In this document: positions 46,791 through 61,500 of the stretch, piece after piece | How positions within the stretch are numbered: position 1 is the stretch's first letter | How the letters are laid out: the number at the start of each line of letters is the position of its first letter | Source of the DNA: Lytechinus pictus | Taxonomy: Eukaryota; Echinodermata; Echinoidea; Temnopleuroida; Toxopneustidae | Length of the DNA stretch: 64,000 bases | Assembly: GCF_037042905.1 (NCBI RefSeq) | Contig: NC_087254.1 | Span: 13,377,103-13,441,102 of the forward strand | Reading direction: 5' to 3' | Translations under genes and position numbers: made by a program | Notes under the pieces: generated by a model | Seen by the model: only the letters and a program-made list of their open reading frames with translations | Databases searched by the model: none | What the model was told of the DNA's origin: nothing

Positions 46791-47959
46791 TCATAATGAT
46801 TTTGACCTCAAATTAGATGGATCAGCCTTAGTACTAGCATGGAGGTATATGTCTCAATATATTTCATGAGACAATTAAAATCAAACATGAACGCATACTC
46901 AATGTTCATAGAATTTGAAACAAATGAAACAATCAACCATCAATAATTATATCCTGTTGTCGACATGTCTTGATCATTGTGACAAAGTAAATGAACATCT
47001 GAAATATTTAATAAGTGATAAGCATCTTGTCCTTACTGATAAGGATATATCCTTTCCTTATCAGTTTATGAAGTATGAAGATGTTTAAGAACAAAAATAT
47101 TTTGTTTTCACTCAGCAACTTACAGAAGATTCAATATCAGAGGAATGCATTGTGAATGCTAATCACAAAATGAAGGATGCCAAAGAATTCATTAACAAAA
47201 AAATAGTGAAATGGAACCGCAATTTTGTCCTAAATTCAGACCAGACAAAAAAATTGAAAATGCATCAATTCACCCTAAATCTAGTACAAAAAAGCTTTTC
47301 CGGTTCACAAATTTTTGACAATTCTCTTTGGCGTTCTTTGTCATTGACAGGGCATTCGACAGTACATTTCTTTGTTTTTGAATCCTCTGCAGGTCACTAA
47401 GCGAAAACTCTAAAACAATATATAAACATTACAAGTTTTACATGAAAGAATGCACAGCATCTGATTAAAAAAATAATATACAAGCAAATTGTTCTACATG
47501 TAAAATACAAAAAAAATATAACAAGAGTTTTTTATGGATGGAAAATTGAGTGAGTGAGCCTTACTTCTTTCCATTGCAAAAAAAAGATATTTTGTATAAC
47601 TACATCATAATACCTCAAAGTGCATTTTTCTTGATCTTGGATCGTTCCGCACTCAAGATAATTTTTCTCAAGGTTCGTTACTCAATCATTATGCAATAGA
47701 AAACACAAAACTCTATGTGATTTGAATGTTCAATAAATAAATGCCATGTACATAATTATACTAGTACAGCATAAAGAAAAAGTACAAAGGTAAGCATGAT
47801 TTTCATTTAAAAAATGAAATATTTTCTTTTGCAAATAGCTTTTTAAAAAACAAAAGATACTTTGACCTAAAGTCATAGGTAATGAATTTCCCTTTACAAA
47901 CTCATATGATTGCGATTTGAACTCATATTTATAATAATAATAGAATAATAATAATATAG

Positions 47960-48128
47960 GTATATTTACCCAGGGTAGCCACTTCAGTTTCGAAAACTGT
48001 TCTACCAGCGGGCCCTGCTATTATCATTACCCCGGCTTTAGCTGAGCTGCCTAGGCGATCAAGCATTCAAGGAATTTCTTCCTACCGGGTACCCATTCAC
48101 CTCACCTGGGTTGAGTGCAGCACAATGT
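47960..48128 (-). mobile_element. SINE body, reverse orientation
   Basis: On the minus strand it reads GCTGCACTCAACCCAGGTGA and GGGTACCCGGTAGGAAG, then the tail with CCCTGGGTAAATATA. It lies between FLII and the macro-TIR gene. Confidence 0.7.
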
Positions 48129-48964
48129 ATAATGCCAAACATTTTCAAAATACCACATTGATTGGTGTACAGGCATGTTTAGTTTGTATCCCAATACAAA
48201 CAATTTTATCTAGACATGAGGAGATATCACAATACCCAAATCTTGAAATAAAAGAATTTGATTTAAATGCAACTGTGTCTTCATAAGTCTATCCATAAGT
48301 CCATTTTTATTCAACACTATTCAATAAGTCAATCAATATTTCTTTCATATTTCTTACTTATCCTCTTCCCCAATTTCTCATATCAATATACATAAATAAT
48401 TCTAAATTCAATATGATTTTCACTTCAATAAAAAAAAAGAAACAATCATGTACAATTGTTGACAAAATCAATTGTGATTTTTAAGAAAACTACACTGAGT
48501 TATTGCACCTACTGATTTCCATATACTCTCCAACCTATGAAAAATTCAAATCAAGCACCAAGAATGCCCTTCATCATCAAACCATTGTTTTCTAAAATGC
48601 AATCCACAAATGAAAAATGAATAAAGAAAATATTGATTTTAACCATATTCTGTCCTATTGGCGCGGTAGTAATAGTAACAGAGATTAGAGGCCAATAAAA
48701 GTGGTAGTTATTTACCATATTGGCAAAGTTTATTTACCATATTGGCAATGAACCCGCATGAATGTGGGCCGGAGTCTATGGAAAACATGGGTTATATAGC
48801 AAAATCATTCAGTCTCTAACGGGAAGAGCAGCTTTTTTTAAAGCTTAAATTCAATATCCACAAAAAATAATGTGGCTGTTCTCCTTTTTTTTCACACTGC
48901 TTCCAATCTACTGGTATTTGGCATTTTGAAATGTTACCATTCGTGAAATGAAATATATGTAGTG

Positions 48965-49335
48965 AATTCTTGAGCTGCTACCTACAATGTAGTGAATATG
49001 TTTTCTCCTATTCTGCCACTTACCAAAAAATTGCTATGAAAGGAAGCAGCGAATAAACTTTTGTGCCACTACGTGCATGGAGATTATCAAAACGAACTCT
49101 TCTGCTGTTACCTTGTGAAAGTTGTCCTCTAAGACCTTGCTGAAGCTCCTATTAACAGAAGAAAATCAACTTTTGTGCTGCTACCTTGTGAAAGTCGTCC
49201 TCTTGTACTCTCCATCATCCCTATTAAAGCGTACATGCACTGAAGAAGAAAATCACATTTAGTGCTGTGCTACCTTGTGAAAGTCATCTTCTGAAACTTG
49301 GCACCTTCCTCGGCGAAGCTCTTAAGCGCGTAAAA
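48965..49335 (-). repeat. decayed tandem copies of the FLII terminal exon, in its 3' UTR or downstream
   Basis: Three copies of a core reading, on the minus strand, about GACTTTCACAAGGTAGCA lie near 49,105-49,130, 49,178-49,202 and 49,266-49,290, 73-89 bases apart. The copy near 49,290-49,320 aligns with the end of the true last exon (GGTGCYAAGTWTYAGA). A further copy near 49,040-49,065 reads KFIRCFLS then a stop, matching [10 protein letters not shown] of the real exon. Each core ends in a potential donor (AAG then GTAGCA or GTAACA). Confidence 0.55.
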
Positions 49336-49429
49336 TCAATGTTTTACATCATGAAAGCAATCTCTGTACATTCTTTGATGATGCAGCAAGTTAAACAGTT
49401 TTGAGTTGCTTTGTTGTGACAGTAACTGT

Positions 49430-49567
49430 CTAATACTTAGCACCTGGCTTGAACAGTCCCCATCCGTGGAAGCAGCGGATGAACTTCCAGGGTTCCTTCC
49501 CCTTCTTAACTGCAGAAAATTTACGAGGGGCATCTGGCTCCTTGTTCTTCATATGCTGAACATATAC
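49430..49567 (-). CDS. FLII: FLII last coding exon: end of G6 and stop
   Basis: 45 codons and TAG. Encodes [20 protein letters not shown], then [16 protein letters not shown] and a short tail GLFKPGAKY. Acceptor GGCTTTCAG. The RCFHGW motif matches the C-terminus of animal FLII proteins. Confidence 0.94.
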   Translation of the reverse strand, partial: VYVQHMKNKEPDAPRKFSAVKKGKEPWKFIRCFHGWGLFKPGAKY

Positions 49568-52500
49568 CTGAAAGCCAAATACAAATGATTTCATATAAAA
49601 TAATAATGGATAATTTATATAACGACATCTATCTACAAGTAATCATTTCAGCACATTGTCATTATTATAATTATTATTACAATAATAACTAAATAATAAT
49701 AATATTAAGCATTAATATAGCACCATCTATCTAGAAGTAATCATTCCATATTCTGTCTCTTACTACTTTCAACATAATAAATTATGTAAACATAGCTTAT
49801 GATATGTATATCCACACTGTTTAAAGAACATGTTTAAAGTGGACAAAATCTCTGAAACTTTAGAAAAATATTTGAACTCGACTGATGAACGTCCATGATC
49901 TCACGAAATATTTTGAGTTCCTAACAGATTGATACCAAATTCAGGTTGTAGATATTTTTTTCATCACGCTCTGCTGAGAAATGGTATAAAAAACCCAGCT
50001 ATTTTGAAAAAAAAAACTTTTGATGACTTCATTGCTTCAATACCGTATACAATGGGATAAAAATGGAAAAAAAAAAAAAAACTTTACCTGTGAGCTTTTG
50101 TAGGCAAGTTTTTTCTCCACATCACTACAGCTTGGTCCTAGCCATAGATAGACCTCATGACCATTATCAAGAATCATCACATCATCATCAGCAAGATCAT
50201 CCTGGCAATAAATATCAAAGATTAATCAATTTTAAACCATTACACATGAAAATCTAGCACACTAACATATACATGTATGCAGATCAGGCAAAAATTGGTA
50301 AATGGTAGTGATTTTTTACCTGACTGCTAAGAAAGCATGAATGCTTGTTAGCAAGCAACCAGAGGACCGACGGCTTAAGGTCCTCTCTGAGGGACCTGGT
50401 AATGAGGATTTAAATGCCTTACCAAAGGGCACTAGTGCACCAATTTGGGAATCGAACCCCGGTCACCGGAATACGAAACCCCTTTTCTACCGACTGAGCT
50501 ATCACGCCTCCTAACTTTGATATTTTATTTCCGGGCTACTTTTCACAACCTACTGCCTAAATCTACAACCTTGCATAAGCTCTATATAACATTGCAGTAA
50601 AAGGGGATTTTAGGGTTCTTTGTTTTATTTTCAAGGGCTATTTTGAGCATATGAGCCCCTGTCAATTTCTTCCCTGATGCAGAGCTACAGAAATAACAAA
50701 ATAGATATTTATTTCATTTCATTTCTATTTTCAGTTTTATGTAATCATCACAAACTGCTGTCCTTGAGGGCCCTGAGATAAAAAAATCAATATATACAAT
50801 ATTTACAAAGAATACTTAAATCAAAATGGCATATACAGGTACATGTATTACAGTATTACTAAAAAAAACCAGATTGATATAATAAACATTAACATGCAAT
50901 CAAATAAAATATAAAAATTGAATTGCCAGAAAAGGTTACTACAAAGTTAAGACAAAAGGAAACCGCTAAATATGATTTATCAGGAAAAGGAAGGATGACT
51001 GGTAACAAAGTTTTGTTCAATTGGTTGAGAAATAATTTGAGATAGAAGCTGAGAATGCTTTGTCCAGGGAAATACCTCATTTTGAACAATCTATAAAGCT
51101 AAAACATCACACACTTTATTTTAGTTATTTATAATTGGGAAGCAACACTGTAAAAGGTGGGCTATTTTCATAATTAAACATGATGGGCAGGGTAGATGGA
51201 TGATCCTCAACCGGAGACACAACATATGCTCCTGCAACATTTGCTCCGGCCTTGATAAGTCAGAGGGCATAGGATTAGAGTTAGGGTTGTAATAGAGTTT
51301 TGGGTTCAGCATAATATGAAGATTACGATGAGGGTTTATTTAGTTTTGGAGGTTAGGTTTTATGTTGGCAGATTTTCTATCGGAGCAATTGTGGCCAGAG
51401 CAAATGTCATGGAACACCTCAATCCCTCAGATATCAGCCATTGACTGAGTGGTACTCAAAAATTAGTGAACCCCACCAGAAAATGAACATATTTAAATGG
51501 TTTTAAGTTCTGACATGTTTTAGATATTTAATTGTGAAGTCAGGGGCCCATTGCATAAAACTTTTGCCATAAAAAACTCTGGTAAATGAACAATGGGCCC
51601 AAGGTGATAAAATAGTACATTTAAAATAAAGTTTGTTTCTCTGGGCTCGCCGAACATTGTAGCGTTGTTGTCTACTTACAACACTCGGCATGAAGGAGTG
51701 CATTTTTGTGGTGGGGGTTCACCAACTTTCGAGCACAACTGTATATATAGGACATCACAATCCTACAGAATGAAAGTGATGCACAAATGGAAATTTTTAA
51801 AACACAACTTCAGCTAACCTGGCAAAAGTCTGAGCACTTCTCCGACACGGTGAAGAATCCCTTCTCATTGGAACACCTGAATAGCCTGGCCTTGTTCATG
51901 TAGTCAGCCTCTTGGTCATAATTCCTCTTACCACCCAGAGCCACCCACCAGAAGTTCTCTGGTTCGGAACCCTCAGAGAGAAGCTGATGGCTGTACATGT
52001 CCTAGGGGGGGGGGGGGGGGTGAATCACAAAGAGATACGATCAATATTTACAATCGATTCTAACATTTTGTACATGGAATGCTGTAGTCTTACAGTTAAG
52101 ATTAATTACACAACTGATCATATCTCTCATGTTAAATGGCCCTGGTATGCAAAAATGAATTAAACTTTATTTCAATTATTAGAAATAAACATGATATACA
52201 TATAATATAATATAACTGTATGTATACAGAATAACTGCTATTAAAATATACGATATGGGGGGGGGGGGGTCCAAGAGGGCATAAAACCTTATACAAATTG
52301 ATTAAATGATTTACAATTCAATAAATAATGTAAGACAAAAATATCAATAGGAGCAAATAGTTTCAATATAAGTTATTTCTATATTTTGCTTAATTTACGA
52401 TACATTTTTTAAAAGCACTAGATACATGTAAATATACCAAATTTAAGTTGAAGAGATAATAATACGAATATTACTCAAGATAGTGTAAAAATAGTGATGG

Positions 52501-55500
52501 AGAAAGAAATACAGATTTAAAGGTGTAAATTCACTTTGTTCTGAATTTAAATATTCTCTTGAAAATAGGCTAAAAATTAGGTTTATAGTGCAAAGATATC
52601 AGTCAAAATATTTCAAAGCATTGTATCGACAGGAGAATTAAATAGGCCGAGTAATACAGTAATCTATAAATACTTATCCTTAATATCTATTTATAATATA
52701 TTAATAAAGGAGCCTGGATAAATGATGACTAACTAAATAATGAAGATTTGTCTTACGTCAAACATTTCATATGCAAGTTCCTCGGCTATCCTGGCCATGT
52801 CCGCATCACTCCTTGAACCAATCCACGTGTAGACAATACCTTTACTATCTTGACTATCAAAAGGAACCTCTAATAAGTAGCTGAAAAAAAAAGAATGATG
52901 AAACAAAACATGATGAAATATTCATGGTAGTTCAAGTTAAAAAAATTATAAATTAGGCGCAATTTCATGAAAACGCCTTTGCAAAGACCATCATTCGTAT
53001 TGCAGATAATTCATGCTGCCCAGTTTGACAATGATATTGTAGTATCAATTGGTATTAATACATTTTTATATAGTGTGTCCCCCAATAAGTTATAAATAAC
53101 AGTGCATAATTACAATTGAATTTGATATCAAATTACAACAAGCTGTCTTCTATGGCATATGTCCTGATGAATTGTGTGAAAATGTACCATGCAAAATTAT
53201 TTCATGAAACACATGGAACAAAAACATTTCCCTCTTGTACCTCACACTTATTAAGATCACCATATTCAATACTATGTGTTTTCTGTGATACTAATACTAT
53301 CTTACATATTCAAGTTGACAATAGTTATAATATTGAAATGGAATCTTCTTTAGATTTACCAAAAGAATACAAAGGCACTTTGTGGTGGAACTTTGTGGGG
53401 GCAGTATATGGGGGGGGGGGGGGGGGGGCCTTTAAGGGGGCACCTTATGGGGACACTTTATTGGAGTGCTTTATAGGGGCACTATATGAGGGCACTCACC
53501 AGAATTCTGGGTTGAGCCACTGCGCAGTGGGATGGACCTGAATACAGCGGGTGCACAGGGGACCTCCATTGGCTCTCACATGGAAGAGTTTGGGATTCAA
53601 GTCCTTGGGCTGCTCTGCATCAGGTGACGCATTGGGGAGAGGGCGGCGCCCACGGTAGATGGTGAACTTCTTCTTGAAGTGAGAAAGGAACTTGAGGTTC
53701 TCTTGTTGCTGAGGATGGAGAATAGAAGGTTTGTAAGAATTCATTGTTACCATGACAACTCTTTGCCTCTCTCTCATATCTGGCAAGGTTGATTTACCCA
53801 CAATGCAACATTCTGAGCAGAGTAGCCTTGTAATTCAGACCACCTGAATGATAGCATGATAATCCACTTCTCAGTACATTCATATCACAATAATTATGAT
53901 ACAGAAACACATACTTGTGCTCTCCTTAAAAGAAAATAGTTTCTTTACACAAATAAAATTATAAGCTACATGTACCGCTAGTTTATTCCCTGGATTACTA
54001 ACAATTATCTCAAAATGTATATTTTAAGGTTATCTAAATTATATATAACACATTCAATGAGAGAACACTTTAAAACATCCATGAATTCCCTCTACATTCC
54101 TAGTATTTCCTCCTCCTATTCTTATTTTGCCCTCTTTCCATTGCCCTCCATCCCTTCTTAAACAATGTTTAAAAATATATTTCTCATATTATTTTTATCA
54201 CTTCCTGCATTTTACAAATTCATATTATGATAATTTAGGGAAAAGCGAAGACAATCATATTTTTCTTTTGTTAGCCCCCTCCATGTGCTTTTTTCTATTT
54301 TATGTTCTTTTGTGGTCTTTTTCTTGTATTTTATGAAAATTTACTTCTGACTGTATTTTGAAGTCTTTCACTAGTGCTGGAATTAAAATGAAATTGAAAC
54401 TGAAAATGAAATAGGAATTGAAATTGCAATTGAAATTAGAATTGAAAATGAAATTGAAATTAAACTTGAAAGAGGAATAGGAATTGAAATTAGAAATGAA
54501 ATTGGAATTGAAAATAATATTGAAATCAAAATAGGAATTGAAATTAGAATTGAAATTTCTTCCCATCTCACTTCCTCCATGTCACTCCATACCTGACACA
54601 ATCTGACCACCTCCAGCTTATCACCAAACAGCGACTCAAACTTCTTCTGAAGACTGAAGGTGAACGTCAGCCACCCCATGTTGCTCGCATCCCGGCCCTG
54701 CCAGAAATAAACGGTGCACTGGAAGTCTTCTTCGGTATCTTCCTCCTCGTTCTGCTCTTCTTCTTCCTCCTCCTCTCCCTCCGGTAGGTCTTTGGGTACC
54801 CAGTAACGGCAGAGGAACACATAGCAGTCCCCGCTGTAGAAGTGTCCTGTCATTGAGATGAATTCAAAAAGGATTCTTCAATTTTAATTTCAATAGTATT
54901 TCAGATTTCATCAATACATTTACATTAAAAATGACATATTGGTACATGTACATGCATACATACAACAGCAACAGTAGCATGAATATAGAGGATAAACGTA
55001 AAAATACATCTATACGTGAGAAAGAAAATAATTTTAACTAAACAGCATAACAAGTGGAATGCCTATGGCAGTCTCACCTGCATTATGCAATTCAATATAT
55101 CAACAGTGCTGAGTTTGAAAATAGCTATTGAATAATTATTCATTAAAGAAAACTCAAATGATAATAAAATAATACTGTGTGTGTCCATTGACCCTACATG
55201 ACCTTTGACCATAAACATGTGACCTTAGACATGTGCAAAAACATACTTGATAACCCTTACATGTATGTCTATGTTTCATGAACTACGTGTGTAGATCCAT
55301 AAAACATCTAAATTATGATGCCAATTCAACAAATACCCCCAACACGGCCAAAGTTCATTAACCTAAATGACCTTTGATCTTGGTCATGTGACCTGAAATG
55401 CACACAGGACATTCAGGCATACATGGTTACTCTTATGTCCAAGTTTCATGAACTAGATCCATACAATTCCCAAGATTTCCCAACATTATCAAAGTTTGTT

Positions 55501-58500
55501 GACCCTAAATGACCTTTGACCTTGGTCATGTGACCTGAAACTTGCACAGGATGTTCAGGGATACTTAATTGCTCTTATGTCTAAGTTTCATTAACTAGAT
55601 CCATGAAATTTCAAAGTTATGACAATTCTACAAATACCCCCACCATGGTCAAAGTTTGTTGACCCTAGGTCTATATACTTTCTAAGTTAAGATGACATTT
55701 CGATATCGATTCCCCCAACATGGTCCAAGTTCATTGACCCTAAATGACCTTTGACCTTGATCATGTGACCTAAATCTTGGGCAGGATATTCAGTAATACT
55801 TGATTAACCTTATGTCCAAGTTTCATGAACTAGGTCCATATACTTTCTAAGTTATGACGACATTAAAAAAACTCAATCTTGCTTAAGATTTTCATGTTGA
55901 CGATGACACCGCCGCCTCCGCCGTCAGAACGGCGAATAAGAATGTTCAGGTTCCACTAGACCAAATCAAAATTTACTTAGGTTCCTGTCTCAGCTTTTAA
56001 GACAATTTTTTATCTAGAAATCTAGTAGCGCCTTGTGTGGATCATCTTATCTCTTCTTGAATAAGAAAAATCTGGGGAGTGTTTCATCAACAATTCTGTC
56101 CGAGTTGTTGGATCAGACAATCTTCCTTGATGTTGATTGGCTGAGAAGCAATGTTACTATTGTATCTGTCAGATAAAATGGAACTTGTCAGATAAAATGC
56201 CCTTTCAAGAACTGGATCAAAACAAATTTGTTTCAGTTCCAACTGTAAAGAAGCTTAATCTTTACTCAGAAAGGTAGAGATCTTCAAATTTTTACCCTTC
56301 TCATTCTCGGGAAGTCTGGCAAACTTGCGTCCCTCCAAAACAAATGCTTCCATGCCATCCAAATCATCGTTCCATTCTTCCATCAGTTGATCCTATAGAA
56401 AAAGAAGTAAAAAAAAAATATATCAATCTATACCTTGCGATAAATGAGAGCCACATATTTTGTGTGGGAATCCCGAAAGTGGAATTTCATTACCGATTCT
56501 CACATTTCATCAAAACGGTGATTTTGGGCGGTCCTTTCCACAACCAACACATGCCCACAAAAGAATACATGGGCCCGTATTCTGAAGTCGGGTTTAACTT
56601 ACACCATGGTCTAACTCTGTGCTAAAATTATGGGAAGCCAAAAGTGTCAAAATTTTTATTACGTTGTATGTTTCTTATGTTTACTGTGCTCTTTCCTGAT
56701 TCATCGATGGTGAAGACAATCATCTATTTATACTTCCTAGACAATTATGAATGATTTGAGAGCCAAATGAGTTGAAATGCATATCTCTACCATTAGTGAT
56801 TTATGTAACAATTGGCTATCCATACCTAAACCACAACTTTAAACCTGAAATTAAGTTAAACCCGACTTCAGAATACGGGCCATGGTGTACCACGAAACTT
56901 CGACACTCTTTCTTCGCCATGGAAACCTTCAGAGGAATGCTTCATTCAAACAGTTTTAGGTCCACTGCCTGGAACATGGTACGAGGATTAACACCTTTCA
57001 AGACAACTGCTCTACCAGAGAGAACCCTAAAACCAAAATTTGTTTGATATAGAATCCTATGAAGTTTGTTGACACAAATTACCTCTGACCTCAACTAAGA
57101 AACTTACAATTCATTTCATATCAATTTGTGATAACAAGAATTGTTTAAACAGTTGTTTAACAAATTTCACTTCAATTGCATGGTATACAAATAAATATTC
57201 AAAATGACTGGACAACCTGCCCCAAAACGTTCAGTGTTTTCTCTTGCTCCTGCTCTACAACTCCACTTGCGACTTTCCAGTTTTCTACCATCTCTCCCAT
57301 TCAAACCAGGGCCCCATTTTACAAAGAGTTACAATTGATCCGATCAATCGCAACTCTTTGTAAGTTTGGACCCAGCTTTCTCTCAACTCTCCAACTCAAG
57401 CCAGCCTCCTCTCATCTCTACAACTACTCAAGCTTCTTCTAAAATCTTTCTGATTTACAATCCTTTCAAGGACTACATTCACTTCCGAAAGATACTCTAA
57501 TTTCCAACCTCCACTCTTATACCTCTCCATTTTACTTCTACTTCTATCCACCTTATCTCAGTCCTTTCTGTGATTTCACACATACATGTAGTGTACTTTA
57601 AACCACTTCCATGATTGTCCATTCCACCACACAAACCTTCCAAGATCACCTGGGGGCCGTTTCATAAAGCTGTTCGTAAATTAAGAGCGACTGGTGAACC
57701 TTTCTTACACGCTAAACCATCGCCAATGAATATACCGTTTACCACAAGAAAGGATCACCAGTCGTTCTTAAAGTCGCTCTTATCTTACGAACAGCTTTAT
57801 GAAACACCCACCAGAACAGAAATAATCATAACTTAAAATATAGCCTAGCAAAGCAGGTATAAAAAGTATCAAATGGTTATGTACTTACAGCTTCTGTGAG
57901 AGGCATGGCAGGCTGTCTGGGCATGAACAATGCGGACAGGTCAGTCTTCAACTCCTCCTTCTCTTGTACATCCTTTTAAAGTATAAAATCAAATTGAATT
58001 TCTGAATCAAACATTCATCACAGCTGCCTCCATTGCAATTGTAAAATCTGTAGTTCTTAATCGATGAAATGTAATCAATACTTTAAAATATAATCATGAA
58101 GATAATGGAGCATTGGACTGTGTAGTATTGTACAAAAATAAAATTAGTTAGCGACCAGGTTCACAAAGATTTTCAATAAGTGTAACTTTGATATTATGGT
58201 AACTACTATGCTAACAAGGCTCAGCAGCCAATCACATTCAAGGTTTCCAAGGAAATTACAACAATGGCAAAGTTAGAATAGTTGTAAGTCTTTATGAAAT
58301 GGGTCCCTGAAGAAACAAACAAATGCACCCCCCCCCAAAAAAAAAATATTTTGGATTGATTTATGCCATTCTTCAATGTTACAGTATGAATTAAGACTGA
58401 TAAATAAAAAATTCACAATATTACCATAATCTAATATTTTCTCGGCCCAAATAATGTCGTGCTAGCAAGTAGTTTTGTATCCGTATCACCTTCTGAATTG

Positions 58501-61500
58501 AAGGTTTCTTTTCTTTATTTCATTCTGATTTATTACAGAACATGTATGAATAAAAAATTAAGTGTACATAATACTCCTATTGACCCCCTATCTAATTGAA
58601 TCAGTGCAATAGTGCAATATTTTTGGACCTTCCCTTTTCTGTTACCACATTATGTTCCAATGATAATATCCATGTTTCTTAGATCAATCAGATGCCATGT
58701 CCGTCATACACTGATATTTTAAATCTTTATTTTAATTGTGCACTTTGCGACGTTGATACTGACTTGATATTTAATCCACCCTATACAATTCAAATCAAGT
58801 AATCAACATTTCTGCACATCCTACCCCCATTTTTGATATTCTTACGTCACTTCAAGTAATTTATAATTCAGACTCGGGCTGCAAGGATTCATTTTATTGT
58901 ATCAATAAAGACCATTAAACTGGATTCTTCCCTCTTTTTGAAATCAAGTTTTACTCCAACTGACCTTCTGAATGGCAGGCTTCTTGTGGATCTGATCAGC
59001 TCGTTTGGTGTAATCCACAGCCAATACATCATCCCAACCAGGGAATTTAGATTTGAACACATGACTCTCATTTCTACAGACAGAAAGAGGAGAGGATAAA
59101 TGACAGACCATTATAAGAGGATGAATAGTGGGGGTAGAGGGGGGGGGGGCAAAGAGTATAAACAGAAAATAGAAGATATATAAGAGGCAGAAGAGAGATG
59201 AAAGAGATACGATGATAGACATATAGGCACAGGGGAAAAGATGGGATGAAAAACAAAGAAGAAGAAAAGAAGGAGAAGAAAAAGAAGATGAAGAAGAAGG
59301 GGGAAGAGGAGGATGAGATGGAGAAGAAAAAGAAGAAGAAGAAGGAGGAGGAGAAGGAGGTGGAGAAGAAGAAGAAGGAGGTGGAGGAGAAGAAGGAGGA
59401 GGAGAAGAAGAAGAAGGAGAAGAAGGAGAAGAAGAAGAAGAAGAAGAAGAAGAAGAAGAAGAAGAAGAAGAAGAAGAAGAAGAAGAAGAAGAAGAAGAAG
59501 AAGAAGAAGAAGAAGAAGAAGAAGAAGAAGAAGAAGAAGAAGAAGAAGAAGAAGAAGAAGAAGAAGAAGAAGAAGAAGAAGAAGAAGAAGAAGAAGAAGA
59601 AGAAGAAGAAGAAGAAGAAGAAGAAGAAGAAGAAGAAGAAGAAGAAGAAGAAGAAGAAGAAGAAGAAGAAGAAGAAGAAGAAGAAGAAGAAGAAGAAGAA
59701 GAAGAAGAAGAAGGAGAAGAAGAGCAACAACAACAACAAAAATGAAAAGTTAGGAATTTTGTTCACTGTTACAAATCTCATAAAAAATATTTTAAATCAC
59801 TTTCTATGTAATCATTGTATTATTTTTCATTTTTCCAGTAAGTTTAACAAGTATACCATAAATGAAAAATTTACATTTCGAAACATGTTATGTACATACA
59901 ACTTGCAAATTTTCAATGATATTTAAAAAAAAAAAAATCCAGTATAAACATTTTTATACAGCATATATACCTGCTGCACGAACATTAAATATAAACTCTC
60001 ACAAATTTTTCAACAATCAGCAGTAACTCAAAAAATATGTTATGTACATGTATACAGGCAAAACAATACTGAGGACTACTACAAGTATGAATACATACAT
60101 CATTTTATAATCATTAATCATTACATAATTATATACGTTTATAAAGATTTCTGCAGCTACAATGAAAATGTTAGTAACACAGCAAATCAAATACAAGAAT
60201 CCTGCAGGAAAAAAAAAAAGTGGAAAAAGTCATCGGTTAGTGGGGGTCGGTAGGACAATATGGTTTAACAAATATCACAAATTGTTATGACATTTAATAC
60301 AATAAATCAACACACTATTAGTCCTGACATGCTTTTTATCCAGAAAGGCAATGTCAAAAGTGATTCAAAGAAGTTTTATAATCAATTATTTTTTTTAGTT
60401 TCTCAATAATACAGGACATTAAAGGACAATTATTGCATTTAATCATTTTCATTCATGATCTATGATGATCTTATGGATGACTCTTCACATTCACTAAACT
60501 TCATATTTATTCAATGTAAGTGTACTAAAATGCAATCCAAAATCCGAAGTTTGAGCTTTGATCTGGCATGCTGTAGTCAGCTCCATAAGTACATGTATAA
60601 CATTCTATTTGCACTTTTTTTTAAACCTCCCTGAAGTTTACAGGGATCCACGGATACACCCTACTGACTGAAAATGAAAAATGTCAGTCATTGGCTTTGC
60701 AACATTCTTTAAAAAAGGGGAAAAATTTCCACTTTTAAAACAAATGGATTCAACTATCACCTGGACGTAACCAGTATGTATGCAAATATATATAATCCAT
60801 GTATGCTACCCTTTGATCTGACAAACACAAACATAGCCAACATGACTGACACTGTACAGCCACTGGAGTCAGTTATCCTTTTAATCTAGAAAACGTACAG
60901 TGTAATCAATCTAATAAACTTAATAAATATTGTTTGTCTGCCATCTTTATCACTTGGTCGGAAGTTGTCACTGAAAAGACTACCGTTGGATTTGCACACA
61001 TGAATTACAAGATTTTCAGCATGCACAAGGTGTACTTGTTTAAGTCAGCATCACCTTTATCTACATGTATGAGTTGAACCAACTCTATCCTGCACTCAGT
61101 TACAATGGTACACTGCAAACTTTTTAATCTTGTATAAAAACATGCATTAAACATTGTTTTGGAAAATATATTGTTTTTCACCCTTCTACTTCTGAAAAAT
61201 GGATATTTAGAATATGATTAAATGCAAAAACTGGAATAATTGCAGATTAGTTTGCTATTCTGATATAACATAACATTCACAAAATCAGTTCGACAAACAT
61301 TCTGAATGAATCCGATGAAATGTATGTCAACATGTACATTCACAGACGATAAAACAATGGGAGATTAAGACTTGGAGGGGTGTGGGAGGGGAGCTGATTC
61401 AACCCCCTCAAAATATTTTGCGAGAAACCTGTAATGCAAACAATGTGAGCCAAACCATTTCATGACTAATTTCTGTTTCAGTCTACCATATGCGATTCCA

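Larger units (their letters stand above)
44171..48964. other. intergenic region between FLII and the macro-TIR gene
   Basis: No gene recognised. It contains G runs (about 44,310 and 45,027), the family 1 MITEs and a SINE listed separately. FLII polyadenylation presumably lies near 47-49 kb, but candidate AATAAA sites are too frequent to choose between. Confidence 0.4.

Noticed and set aside
59246..59926. 226-residue lysine-rich and 235-residue phenylalanine-rich frames
   Set aside because: These are simply the (GAA)n tract read in different frames; no start context or homology.
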